A DNA stretch of 64,000 nt, from the NCBI GenBank assembly GCA_017311315.1, contig CM029663.1:22925412-22989411 (forward strand), given 5' to 3'. Shown one piece after another: positions 12,255-24,440 of this stretch (its first letter is position 1; each line of letters begins with the position of its first letter). This DNA is from Dendrocalamus latiflorus. Lineage: Eukaryota; Streptophyta; Magnoliopsida; Poales; Poaceae. Under the pieces are notes generated by a model, which was given only the letters and a program-made list of their open reading frames with translations, did no database searches and was not told the origin of the DNA. A program made the position numbers and the translations under genes.

Positions 12255-13101
12255 CTGCAAAATAAGCAGATGAGTTATGACATACCATATAGTCCAACAA
12301 ACTCAAATACATTTTGAGTAGTGAATCGTGATAGCAACTACCAACTTCCAAGATGACTTGAGACTCGGGGCAGAGTGTCAGACCTAGGATATATCCAGTA
12401 ATGTCACAGGGCCCTATTGTTTTTAACCACAAGAGTATTCCTACAGAATTTTGCATAATAAAAAAATTGTTAAGGTATAATCCACTTAATTTAAGTGAAT
12501 TCTAAAACAGAGACCCTACTGTTATGAACAGCACAAGCACCTCAGAGCAGTTATGGAAAAACAACCACAATCAGCAAAACAAGAAAGCATTACCAACCAA
12601 AATGCATTGAATTCCTGCTTGGAATTTGGAAAGAACCAAATCTAATAGAGTATCTTATCAGTGATTTATCTGAATTGATTGAAATGGGAAACCCATGTTT
12701 TTTTCCATTCGTCTTGGTTTTGGTCCAAACAGAGGGTTTCAATTTCTAACCATGCTCAACTCAAAACAAGTGCATAACATGCATAATTGATTACCCTTTG
12801 TTCCAGTGAAATAGTGAATCTAAAGGCATAACATGCATAATTGATTACCCTTTGTTCCAGACACAGACAATCAAATACTATCAAAAAAAACTGGCGTCAT
12901 CATCATCAATGATGGAAAGCCTCTAAACTCTGTTGTTTCTATCTAGATTATTAATATGACACTTTTTTGCCTGGTCTCATCTTCGAAATCATCAGATTGA
13001 TCCAAACGTAAATGAAGAAATGGATTAGCTGTGGTGAAAACAGATGTATTAGAGTTCAAGGATTACAAGATACTGCTGCACCTCTGCTGATGCCAACTAA
13101 A
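12255..13101. other. No recognised gene
   Basis: A near-direct repeat (GGCATAACATGCATAATTGATTACC, about 12775 and 12830) is present. There is no supported coding region. Confidence 0.5.
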
Positions 13102-13677
13102 TCAGATACCAGGACGAAGGCAGAAATCCTTGATGAAGGATGAGTTGAGCTCAATCATACCCCCAATAGAAGTTCTTGGGCCACCAATGACGATCAGCCT
13201 CTCGCCACATGCCCTAAATGCAAGGCCCCATCCATTCATCGACACGGAACGCTCTGGTAATTTTCCAAGAGTGATCCACTTGTTATTCTGCTTGTCATAC
13301 TTCTTCACGTCCTTCTCGCTGTAATCAGTAGCATACAACTCATTCTTCACAACCGCAATAAGTGGGGGTGAGCCGCTCACTCCATTGAGACCCTCAGACA
13401 TCTTCTCAATCACCCTCCAAGACTGGCTCTGCATGTCATACTCCTCTCCACAGGTCAAGACCTTGTTGTTATTGGTCACACCGCCTATGACATAGAACTT
13501 GCCATCCATGAAGACAATGTGTGTCATTCCAAACACGAGCAGCTCGGTGCCCACAGCCAGCGACTCCTTGTCGGAGCACATAAAGCACTCGTCTGGAGGC
13601 ATCTTGGGCACGGAGATCCAGCGCTCACGGTATGGGTCATAAGCATCCCACTCTAAAACATTGCAAGAGAAGTACAC
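13102..13677 (-). pseudogene. F-box/kelch-repeat protein, C-terminal fragment with internal deletion
   Basis: A long uninterrupted minus-strand frame encodes kelch repeats: FMDGKFYVIGGVTNNNKVL, GEEYDMQSQSWRVIEKM, NELYATDYSEKDVKKYDKQN and ERLIVIGGPRT. This matches the C-terminal part of plant F-box/kelch proteins of the SKIP11/At1g74510 type, which act as SCF E3 ligase substrate receptors. The F-box and first kelch repeats are missing. Near the start, SLAVGTELLVFG runs directly into MTHIVFMDGKFYV, so about two kelch blades seem to have been lost in frame. The frame is otherwise open, so it is an unusually well kept captured fragment. Confidence 0.75.
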
Positions 13678-15690
13678 CCAAATCTCAATTAAAAAATGAG
13701 ATGTATATTTTGCTTAATAAACAAACAGGTAGCCAAGAATATATATAGCTCATATAGATTATTAATGCATAAAGTATGACAGGCCACAAATAACGTCCTA
13801 CATGTGAGTTTTACAATACGAGCTGCATCAGCACCAAGATATAACAGACAATGTATCAGCAGACCAATACAAAACAAAATAAAATTTGTAAAAAATAAAA
13901 CGAACAGGTGTTTGTGGACTATTAAAGAAAGCTCTCAAATCATATCCATTTTGACTTTAATTTGAGGGAGTTGATATTGGAGGCATACCAATGACTGATG
14001 TCTGGTTGAAATTACAATTTGTCACTCACAGATTGTTGCTTCATTTTCTCCTCGACAATATAACCCTGCCAAATACAAGTGAATTGCATCGATCACAAAG
14101 ACTACAATGCTTAGGTATAGTCCTGTGAAAAGGGGAAATTAAATTAATGAGGTTTGCAAACTGCGAAGGAAGATATTCACATTTGGAAACCTGGTATCCC
14201 GACTCACCCATGGCTGAGCATATTCTTTTGGTACTTTTGGATCTGAACCATCTGAATATGCATGGACACGAAGGGTGTTAAGATCCAAAATACAACAATT
14301 TGTACAGTTAAAATAAGTATTCGATATTCTGCATTTCCTTCTAAAAGAGAAAATTTGCAATGTCAGACAACAGACTACGAAAAAAAGTGCATGGCCTTTT
14401 ATTTATCCAATTTTCAGAACATATATTAAACTATTTATTGGATGGTTTAGCTAAAAACATAAAAAAAATGAAGATAAAAATCTTACACCAATACCTGATG
14501 AATAACTATTTGTTTAGGATAAGACCTTGCATATGAAGAGTTCCCTTGCCCAAATGCAACTTGTGTACGGATTTCTGCTATGGCAACAGGGTAATACATC
14601 ATTAGCAATATATTCAAACTAACAGAAAAATACCAACAATATTAGAAACACCCTTTACATCCATCAACAAGCACACATCTTTGATGGTTCTAATGATCTA
14701 ATCCATGACTTAAGAAAGGGACAGATTTCTGAATATCTGCTTTGTATATTAGGTACACAACCAGACATGCATATAACCTAGTAAATAAAGATTGTTCATA
14801 CAAGTACAGGGCCTAAGTGGTCAGCTCATTGCCAAATTTAGTTGAGTGGTGAGGAACTAATCGTGCTGTGCATGTTCAATTCACAGTCTCCAAGATTCCT
14901 ATTTTACATAAAATTGCAGGATGGAATTTTGAAACTTCTTAGGAAGTTCATCTTTGGCAATAACACCTAACTGATGAGCCATTACTAATGGGGGACATAG
15001 GCCCTGAGCATGCTCAAACAATAGGATTTACACATTTACTGGATATGCATTAAGTTTCATCAACAATTCCTTATCGACGGTTTCGTCCTTGATCTCGCCA
15101 GCTGGCTCCCTGAAGAATTACAGTAACTCTCATTCGACATGTACATTGTATAGAGCCTACCAACCTAGCAAACTGAAGCTAACAATATATTAGGAAAGAA
15201 AACGTGGACTGATTCAACTTTCCAAGTTAATGACATAATAGAAATAGCAACAAGCTATGGACAATTGACCATGACCAAAGCACCATATTCATCCATAAGT
15301 ATAATTTCCAATTAACAACAAAACTGAGATTCTTGAAGGTTATCAGATTGGACTAAACATAAAATAAGAAAATGAACAGCAGTAATGAAGACTGGCTAAT
15401 ATATGCCTAAGCTGAAATTGCAATTGAATAAGGAAACTACATGTTTGCAAATATAAGCTGAAATTGCAATTGAATAAGGAAACTACATGTTTGCAAATAT
15501 AGGATCTGCAAGAAATAGAAACAAAACTAACATGAATCAACAATATTTCTGAAAGAATAATGCATGCCTCTTACAAGGAAACTCCCATATTGCATATACC
15601 TTCTAGTATTGTGCTGCAAATGGGTCATTCAATCATTCCATCAAGCAAGTTTTAGGCAACAGAAGAGTAGATCGAATCTTACCAGTGTTG
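13678..15690. other. Exon-like pieces but no recognised gene
   Basis: Minus-strand exon-like frames occur near 14150-14270 (SDGSDPKVPKEYAQPW) and 15040-15110 (EPAGEIKDETVDKELLMKL), with plausible splice sites. They may be further captured exons of one gene whose GC-rich first exon would be in the next block. A 49-bp unit is tandemly repeated at about 15409-15500 (GCTGAAATTGCAATTGAATA). Confidence 0.4.
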
Positions 15691-15739
15691 AATGGCCTCA
15701 AGCTGCGCTGGATCCCTTCCTAGCATGTCCGTGCTGGCG

Positions 15740-16165
15740 GCCGGGAGTAGCTTCGGGGGAGGCGGCGGCCGGGTGCGCCTCGCTTCGGTTCGGGGGAGGC
15801 GGCGGAGGCGGCGGCCTTCGGGGGAGGCGGCGACCTTTGGGGGAGGCCTTCGGGGGAGGCGGCGGCCTTCGGGGGAGACGGGGGAGGCGGTGGAGGCGGC
15901 GCCCTTCGGGGGAGGCTGGGGAGACGAGGGAGACGGGGGAGACGGGGGAGGCGGTGGAGGCGCCGCCCTTCGGGGGAGGCGGGGGAGACGGGGGAGGCGG
16001 CGCCCTTCGGGGGAGACGGGGGAGGCGAGACGGGGGAGGCGGGGGAGACGGGGGAGGCGGCGGCCTTCGGGGGAGACGGCGGAGGCAGTGGAGGCGGCGC
16101 CCTTCGGGGGAGGCGGGGGAGGCGGTGGCCTTCGGGAAGACGGCGGAGGCGGGGGAGGCGGGGGA
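15740..16165. repeat. GC-rich minisatellite (GGGGGAGGCGG / CCTTCGGGGGAG)
   Basis: Irregular copies of a purine-rich unit GGCGGCCTTCGGGGGAGACGG make long Pro/Arg- or Gly-rich frames on both strands. It may have expanded from a Pro/Ala-rich first exon (minus strand). The G-runs could form quadruplexes. I do not call a gene. Confidence 0.8.
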
Positions 16166-16850
16166 TGAACGATCTGCGGGTTTGGAAAAGAAGACGATCA
16201 CCTGCATGCAGCTGCGAGCGTCAGGGATGCGGTAGGGTACTGCAGATCCATTGAAGGATGACCGTCGGATATGGTTGAGTAAGGAGAGAGAATGGAGGAG
16301 AGTTAATCTGGTGCGGACGTTTTTAGGATGGTGTAATTATGGGTGCATATTGTGGTGTGAACGTAGTTAAGGTCATGACTGTGGAGCAGGTAATTGTTGG
16401 GTGGATGTAGGATAATTTGAACTGGTGGATTATTAGTTTAGATAGATAGATGACTCTCTCAAATTACTATTTCTCATGGACCATTGGTCCAACGGCACTA
16501 TTCTTTAGCTTTCTACTGCGGGAGGTAAGTTGGTAAAACATAGGCGTTGGCTAAAATTTTCTACCAAATGATGAGACCCACTTCAGTGAGAGGTGCCGAC
16601 CGGTCCTGAATGGTCTGGAAACCTTCATGAGCGCTATCTCATTCTGCATTTTTAAGTCGAAGGGTCTAACGGCAAAAACCCTTTTTCATTATCTTTTGTT
16701 CTCTATTGGATTGTTTTCATTCTCTGCTTTTCTTTACTCCTGGCATCACATTAATAGTAGGATCTTGCAATATAAGGTTCTGAAACTTTTTCTTTATTAT
16801 CTGCAGTACAAGGTTGCAACGAGGAGCGAGGCTTCACAACCTGACCAGAA
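16166..16850. other. No recognised gene
   Basis: The segment near 16430-16450 (GTTTAGATAGATAGA) resembles subterminal sequence of grass DNA transposons, but I cannot fix an end. No coding region is supported. Confidence 0.4.
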
Positions 16851-17050
16851 TCAGAACAACGATACTAGGGCGACAAGTGTCATGCAGATGATGGACAAGG
16901 TTGCAACTATCGCTCCATGATCGAAGGCCTTCCTCACGCCTCCCGCCCTGGTGAAATGTTGAAACGCGAGATAACCTGCAATTGCCGAGGACAGTATTGC
17001 ACCATCTTGAGTCCCTCTGTCCAAAGATAGCAGCACAAGCTTCGTCAGAT
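16851..17050 (-). pseudogene. Membrane-protein-like C-terminal fragment
   Basis: The minus-strand frame contains RGTQDGAILSSAIAGYLAF, then RKAFDHGAIVATLSI, then a hydrophobic end before a stop, which suggests the last transmembrane part of a small plant membrane protein. Upstream exons are not seen. The family is not recognised with certainty. Confidence 0.35.
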
Positions 17051-18903
17051 GGTACACATGGACCAGTTCCTTAGTAAAGAAGCAGTCGAATTGGCATGTA
17101 TGAGGCACAGTTTAGCCATGACATATATATTGACATACACTATAATGGCACAGAACTATGGCAGGCGGACTGTGATTTAGTGAAGTGAAACACAGCGCGT
17201 AATACAGAAAAGCATTGATACGAAGGACAAAATTGCACACATCGGGAGTTCCTTTTTAACAAATCAGTGGACCAGAATTACTATCATTTTATCACTACAC
17301 GCAGCACTTCCAAAATTGGTATAAGCATTCGTACCTCAAGTTCATTAATTGGTAAGGTGCGATGCTAACAAACAGCATTGTTGATAAAGGAAGCTCCAAA
17401 TCACCTGTAATAGTAAGATGCGTGTATGAACATGTAAGATATCTGAATTTAGGCTAATCGATTCTGAATACTGTAAGGAAGCTGAGGAAAGCCAATGGCA
17501 GTATCACCGAGAAAATGGCATATCTAAATGTCTTTGAATTAAAAGTTCGCTATAGCAAGAGAAAGGAAAGGTCAACAAGAAAAAACTTTGTATCAGTACT
17601 CTTGTTAGTCTACCTGGAATAAAGTATAACAAACGCACAAGTGCAAGAAAAGCAGTCCACTGACCATAATCACCCCTAACAATGAAGGTTGATGTCAGAA
17701 ATTAAGCAGGTCTCACCAAAGTAATCCTTTTCCAGAACTGATATGAGGAATCAGATGAAAAAGAGATGCTTTCCCATCTTCTGCCAGATGGTGGCACCTT
17801 ACTTGATCCATGAGATAACGCTAGAAGGTGCTTGTAGGGCAAAGAAAGGGACAAGTAAAGATTTGTGTATGGCTGTGCCTCTAGCAAGCATCAGTAGTCT
17901 GCAGAGAACAAAAACAATACACTTAACCTTTTTAGAAAAAACACACTTAGTCCTAGAACTGGACAGGTTACTGTGAAGTTACATGAAGTAATTGTTTTCA
18001 TAGTCCAAAGCATTTGATGGATACATAGCATCAAACTGAAAATAAGGCACATGATTTCAGATTTCAGAGTATGAGAGTTGTAGATGTTGAGGATTCAGAT
18101 TGTGCAAATGTGCAATTCAGCCTGAGGATGAATAATCAGATGCAATAGTGCAAATGCAATTCACAAGAAAATATGTTAATATGGATTTCAGTCATTAGCA
18201 TTTTGCAAATTGCAACATCTAAGGATGGACAATACGATCCCATATCATGCTTGCTGGACCAATACAAGTGTGCCAATTTACGATTTTTTTTTCTGCCGAT
18301 AGTATCATGTGGCACCGATCATGTTGGCCCCTACTGGGCTACTGCATTCTCCTATCAACTCATCAAGCAAAGTAATAAACTTGTTAGCCATGCACATAGA
18401 AGCAGCTACGATAGATTTCGTTTCAGTACTCACGCCGTGGCCCCGATGGAGATCCACTGCATCGTCTGGGAGCTGACGTGCGCCGACGCGCAGCACACGG
18501 CGGTGGCTCCCCGGCGGCGCCACCACTGCTGGCACACACCCGACTGCCTCAGCGGCAGAGACGCGCATCCCCTGCACATCGCCAGAACGAAATTTACACC
18601 CATGAGAACCGACGCAGGTACAGACATGAACTGTAAGACTAGTCTTTGATCCTCATGTGTTTGGCGATCACTGCTACTACACAACAAAATTCCCTGACGA
18701 TACGAACTATGCAGCAATTCGTTCGCGAGCCGAACTACACGACGAAATCCGCGCGCGTGGTATAGAACCGGACCTGAGCGCGCGCGGCTGCAACGCGGGC
18801 GGGGTGATGGCGATGGCGTTGCTGCCAGCTCTAGGCTTCCGACCGGCGCAGCGCGGGCGCCTGCGCCGATTGCGGGATGGCGTAGTTGATTGTATATTTG
18901 TCG
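17051..18903. other. Mostly non-coding; GC-rich exon-like piece near 18430-18640
   Basis: Around 18430-18640 both strands have longer GC-rich frames, and on the minus strand a short downstream frame near 18320-18420 (FITLLDELIGECSSP) follows. It may be a captured gene fragment, but I cannot identify it. Confidence 0.35.
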
Positions 18904-19361
18904 CTGTAGCACGTTTTTTTTTTCAAAACTGTTCCACAAACGTTTTTTTTTTCAAAATTGATCCATCTACGACCGTGGGAACAACGGCAGGTGATATATG
19001 TCACCTACTGAACTACCCATCGGCCATCACGACAGGTGGTAGCGCATAAGCGAGCGCGATAGAACCAGTCTATCGTCCATCTACCGAGTTGGTTGACTCG
19101 GCGCCCTCCTGCCGATTCTAGGGGCACAGCACCCCGTGACTTGCCGAACTAGGTGTGCTCGGCATCCTCCTACCGAGTTTAGGGGTGTGACACCTATGTG
19201 CTGCCACTTGCTGTAATAAGATAGCTCAGCAGGTGATACATATCGTCTGTCACTATTCTCATAATCGGTGACATATGTTGCTACGCTCGTGGTTACGATG
19301 AGGCTAAATTTTAAAAAAATACAACTGGAGATCAATTTTGAAAAAAAAAAACTCGCTACAG
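18904..19361. mobile_element. Small terminal-inverted-repeat element, class unknown
   Basis: The left end CTGTAGCACGTTTTTTTTTT followed by CAAAAC and the right end (reverse complement CTGTAGCGAGTTTTTTTTTT then CAAAATTGATC) form inverted termini of about 40 bp including a T-run. The interior is non-coding. I could not read a target-site duplication, so the superfamily is unassigned. A related motif occurs near 55935. Confidence 0.42.
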
Positions 19362-22300
19362 TGCTATGCTATGACTTCAAGATGGCGAGTCGGAGCGATA
19401 TGCACATCCAGATGGTCGATGGATCGAATCGGCGGTGAACAATCAGCCACCCGTGCGAAATCGGACGGCCGGTGGACCGTTGGTATCAGTAAGATTATCT
19501 GGGCTCCCTGCCGGCTTTCTACGTGGGCCTCGTGTTTACTGTTTAGGACGGGGGTTTTCAGTTTTATACACAGCTCGAGTTGCATGTTGACCTAATCCGC
19601 TAATTTTGGGTTTTCTTTTAAAGCTCGCCTTTTTGTTTCGTGCAAATTGCGGATGCCTATTTTATGTTTTATGCTTATCGTAAAAACCAACGAGGCCTCG
19701 TTTGAACGAGGAATTCAACATGAATTCTCTTCAAACTATATTGTTTAAATACTGGGGAATTGTTGCATCCTAAACTAGGCTGTCGAATTTGTGCTCGTAG
19801 TCTTGAACTGAGCTGCTGTCCAATCATAATTATACTCCATATAGTTGTCAAATCCACACCATGATTAAGTAGTAAAATCAAGTGGTACATAAAGAAAGCA
19901 GCTAACTAAAAGACATGTGAAGAGATAGATCAAGATGGCATTGCGACACCAGCGTGTAGCTGAAAATTCCCCCAGCACATGTAGAAAGCTCCTCCGTCTC
20001 ACCTAATCTTAACTAACTTAATATCAAGCAAATCAAACCATGCACCGGCCCTGCCAAACACACACAGAATCAGCTTCCAGTCCATGTTTCTTTATAAAAT
20101 TATCCGGACGCAAATGTATATTTTTCTTTGACACGACTTATGGCTTTGTTATGTACTGTTACACCGTCGATCTCAATTTCCAAATCATCAACAGGAGAAT
20201 TTTTAAATTAAAATCATCAACAAGTATGCACCTAGCTAGTCTGTCTTAGAGAACGCTAGGCATGGGAAGACTTGCTTTATCAGATAAACTACCTAAACTA
20301 CATATTGGTGTCAATCGTGAAGCAATTAGCCCATGACCGACAACAGCAGCACCCCTCAAGACCCTCCTGATTCCTGAATTCGACCACCATGCATGCCATT
20401 CATCCTGACCGTACGTTGTCTGATGGATCTGAGCTGCAAGCAAATCGGGGCCGTCCATTCTGGTCCAGATCTTCTTAATCCCAAGATTCCTAGAATTCTA
20501 GGTGCGAGGCACGATGTACACACGTTATTACGTGCAACATGTCGCCCACATCTCGCTCTTCGCCTGCTCTTGTTCATACTTTCTCTGGTTTTTTCTGAGT
20601 AATCTTGGCAATCGGACTTTGTTGGTCGTCGCTTAAAAAACCGCGGCCTGCAGGTGACCAACTCCCGCGTTCCGCGGCTGCACATTTTCCATAACGGAAA
20701 CGAGAATTTAATTTAAAAAATACACGAAGAATACGCGTACAGATCGATTGGTCCAGGTCGTGTATAAACCAGAATGAACAGATCGGATTTTGATAACTAA
20801 AAGCGCTGATTTTTTTTCCACGCGACGATGATTAGGCTAGCTAGAAAGGCGACGCCCATGGGCCCTCTCCATGAACTGTGTTAACCCTTTATTAGTAGGG
20901 AGAAGCTAGGGAACGCCCGGATTGTATAGCATTTCCCTCTCGCCCTTCTCTCTCCTTCCCCACATCTCTCCCTCTACCTTTTCTCTCTTCTCTAGCGCCG
21001 ATAGAGCTTTTTTCGCCAATGAGCTCTCTCTCCCCTCCCCTGTTGCTCCCTTCCTCTTTCTTCTCCGACGCCGGTGTAGCTCCGCATCTCTGCTCTGCCT
21101 CCCCCACCCTCTCCTCCACCGTCGGCGGTGACCTCGCCGCGTTGTTGTGCCGCGCCACTACCCCCCTCGTTCCCAACTAAATATCCAGTGCGCGGTCTCA
21201 TTGTGCATTTGTGCCTCCCTTCGTCGCTGCCCACCGCTCAACCACTATCTCCCTGGCATCCCTCTATATCTGGGGCGCGGTGAACTTGTCGGAGGTGGTG
21301 ACACCCCATGTCAGCACGAGAGCGAGAGTGAACGAGATGAAGCGGCGGCTGGGAGAAAGAGTGAGCGAGAGAAAGGACACTATACCATTTAGACGTGTAG
21401 CGTTTTTTTTCGTTTTCTCAATTTGATATTATTGTGTTTGGGACTAAGTGTGCGCTGCAACTTATGATTAAGGAGGGATCACGATGGGAGCAGTAACTAA
21501 CACTAAGAAAGCAAGCATGCATGCATGGTCTAGAATAAAGTCAGAGCAAGTAGTCTAAGTGTGACTGTGGTCAACCTAATCAAACTTAGTACATTGCGAT
21601 TATGGGTGCAATCGGAGCGGATTCGATCGGTAATCACTCATCCTGTATCATATACCATATTTTTCTCGAAGTCAGAGTCAGACAAGGATAGTACCGTATA
21701 TGAATACGAATGCAGATAGTATCGATCACAAATACAGAACGAATACGAACCAGATTCGATACAGTAACTATATTTCATCAGATAACACGTGAAAACAAAG
21801 ATCATACATATCAATGTATGAATATAGATTTTGGTGCCTCCCCTTGACCTTCGGCATATGAGTGCATATATCATATAAATATCATATGTATCATATCACA
21901 TAGAAAGATCATGGATATGGGCATATATTGACAACATTGTGAACTGCGATCCGCACGGAGCAATCCTCAACTCAGCGGCAATTGATCTATTCTTTCCTGC
22001 CTTCCTGATGGCTGGTGCATCCCCAACAGGCAACAACCCATATAAGACATTCCCAATTCCCAAGTGATTGATTCCTTTGAATCATCATTCCAACACACAA
22101 ATAGGATATGCAAAACAGTGACTCACAAGTTGCCATCACAATGCAATGCATCCCAAGTTCCCAACAACAGAAAAAGGAGCATTGGTAGGTAAGTTGGCCC
22201 AGCACTGTTTTATCTAGTCATCAGGTGCAGAAAAGAAAAATAATGTAACATGGCACACCTTGTGGCAAAACTTCTGGCACAAAAAACTCCAAAAAACCAA

Positions 22301-22619
22301 GACACCTACCAATTTGCAAACAACAACTTTTTGTTCAGGCTCAACCCCAACCTTTTCTTCAAGCTCAACCAAGACAACTAGTAACACTTCTCATGCATGC
22401 TCTCCAAACCCCAACCTTTTCTTTACGCTCAACCCAGTGTCATGTTGTCTATCTTCTCTCTCCTGCCTACTATCAATCATGGCAAAGAATATTATTCATG
22501 GCAAAGAAAATGCAATATGGCAACAAACCATAGTCATACACTCATACTCATAGAGTCATAGTCTCATAGATACTTCGTACATGTCACTAAACACTACATA
22601 AATAATTTGCATTACATAG
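19362..22619. other. Non-coding, repeat-rich
   Basis: A CT-rich leader-like stretch (20925-21180) resembles an LTR or 5' UTR. A stretch at 21604-21800 (GGGTGCAATCGGAGCGG) resembles a decayed relative of the hAT MITE at 47577. A direct repeat (ACCCCAACCTTTTCTT) occurs at about 22345 and 22415. No gene is supported. Confidence 0.45.
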
Positions 22620-23760
22620 ATCTTAAAAATGGCAACATCTGTTTGGAAATGGCCTACCAACTTCTCCTTCAAAGTACAGAAACTACGTTCACAATCATTT
22701 GTACACTAGAATTTCATACCTTTCTATGTTAGCTAAGACATCGGCTTGGCAATCATAGAGAAACCCTCTACAAAACGCCAACAATACATGATTAGGCCTA
22801 GAAAACTACTCACTTTCTTAACATTGCATGGCCTTTTCCAGTCCACCACTGAAGATATCTTACTAGGATCAACATAAATGTCTTTCCGGTTAATCACATG
22901 ACCTAGAAAGCCCACTACTGAAATTCAGAACTCACACTTCTTCAGCTTGGCATAAAACTGATTCTTCCTCAAGGTTTCAAGAATAAACCTCAAATGCTGC
23001 TCATGCTTTTCCTCAAACTTGGAATAAATTAGAATGTCATCAATGAACATCACCACGAAGACATCAAGGTATTGATGCAGCATACTATTTATTGACTCCA
23101 TAAAAATAGGAAGGGCATTCATTAGTCTAAAAGATGTAACTTTATACTTATATTGCCCATACCTAGTAGAGAAAATCATCTTTTCAATGTCCTGCTCCCG
23201 CATATGGATTTGATTATACCTAGACTGAATGTCAATCTTAGAGAACACCTTAGCTCCCTTTAATTGATCAAATAAATCCTCAATGTGGGACAAAGGATAT
23301 TTATTCTTGATCATCACCTAATTGAGAGCATGATAGTCAATACACATGCGCCAACTCTCATCTTCTTCTCTGTGAATAGGATGGGCGCTCCCCATGGTGA
23401 CACACTATGTCGGACATCCCTTTGAACAACAAATCATCTAATTGCTTCTTTGACTCATCCTGGAAGGGTTGAGCGAAATGATACAAAGACAAAGAAATAA
23501 GCCAGGTACCAGGAACAAGATCAATCTAGAATTTCACATTCCGCTCTGGAGGCATTCCCGGAAGCTCTGCAAGGAACACATCGGGATAATCATACACTAC
23601 TAGGATCTCCTTGATGCACAGAGAAGAACTCAGTTTTGCAGCGAGAGACCAAAGCAACCCAACCTTCAACACACATCGACTAGGAAATAGATTAGCAAAC
23701 ACAAAGAAAGAATCTGACGGTGCACTACCCTGAAAGACCAATTCTTCCACAGACAGAGCT
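22620..23760 (-). pseudogene. Gypsy reverse transcriptase and RNase H remnant
   Basis: The main frame (22925-23317) has KYPLSHIEDLFDQLKGAKVF, then FSKIDIQSRYNQI and FIDDILIYS, the polymerase active-site motif. It continues at 22733-22915 with GFLGHVINRKDI and FLGLIMYCWRFVEGFSMIAKP. Further left, DCERSFCTLKEKL marks the start of RNase H. Stops and frameshifts separate these parts, so no enzyme is made. Confidence 0.85.
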
Positions 23761-24440
23761 TACAAAGTCACAATCTTCTAGAAACAATATATCTTGGTAT
23801 GATAACTAAACAACCAGTCCATACCAAGGATAACATCAAAAGGTGCTAGCTGAATCACCATCATATTGGTAGTAAAGTCCTCATCATCAATGGTGATAGA
23901 ACAGCCCAGACAAAATGTAGAACTAGAGATGAGACCACCGACAAACTGACTAGAACTGATTGAAAAATTTGCCGCATACCCAAGTTCACTCTCCTAGCAA
24001 ACTCTAATGACAAATGAGTAGGTAGCTCTAGAATCGAAAAGAACAAATGCCTCCTAAGAACCACAAGTAAAGTACATGTCACCACATCAGGACAGCCTGT
24101 TGTCTCAAGTGTAGGCATGGCATAGACTCCAAATGGTGTCGGAGCGGCAAAAGCCCAGACTCTCAGTGGTGGAAGTGCAAGGGCTGCTGAAGGTGTAGCG
24201 ATCTAAGGTAGTGTAGACGATGCAGGGTTCCAGTAGAACTCGGTAGGAGGCACCGAAGGAAACACTACAGGAGGGCCCAAGCTGGAGGATATTATAGCAC
24301 TGGAGCGGCCGCTAGCATCTGAACTGAACTATAAGAAGATGTAGCCAAAGACATCGTAGATACTGGCTCCCACTTGATGATGCTAATGGGGTTTTGCTTG
24401 CATACCACCACCTTGTGGCCTGCCTAGCCACAAAGATGAT
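23761..24440 (-). pseudogene. Gypsy gag-protease linker and protease region, decayed
   Basis: This lies between the zinc-knuckle end of gag and the reverse transcriptase. Hydrophobic minus-strand frames (23861-24118) are consistent with the aspartic protease region, but I do not see a clean DSG/DTG motif. Confidence 0.45.

Larger units (their letters stand above)
5601..13677 (+). mobile_element. Helitron carrying several host gene fragments (3' end not located)
   Basis: The 5' end is A|TCTCTACTAGTATAGTGCCC, matching grass Helitron 5' termini (TC start after an A, then a CCCGTGC...CACGG block). Downstream are exon-intron fragments of at least six unrelated genes: RNR R1 with a second gene, kinesin-14, receptor kinase, KH protein, prolidase-like and kelch protein. 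Introns are retained, as in exon-capturing Helitrons. No Rep/helicase gene is present, so it is non-autonomous. I could not find the 3' CTRR end with its hairpin. The end given here is the last recognised captured fragment, and the element may run past 16 kb. Copies of the terminal block at 5994 and 10384 suggest more than one Helitron stacked together. Confidence 0.7.

Noticed and set aside
15564..16235. Long Gly/Arg- and Pro-rich proteins
   Set aside because: Open frames on three frames of a GC-rich minisatellite, with no domain.
20870..20910. Possible reverse Helitron end (TTTATTAGTAGGGAGA)
   Set aside because: The reverse complement does not start TC after A with the usual block, and no other end fits.
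22620..22720. Possible hAT dimerisation motif (CERSFCTLKEKL)
   Set aside because: It lies directly after gypsy reverse transcriptase on the same strand, and this motif is the normal start of gypsy RNase H, so it belongs to that element.
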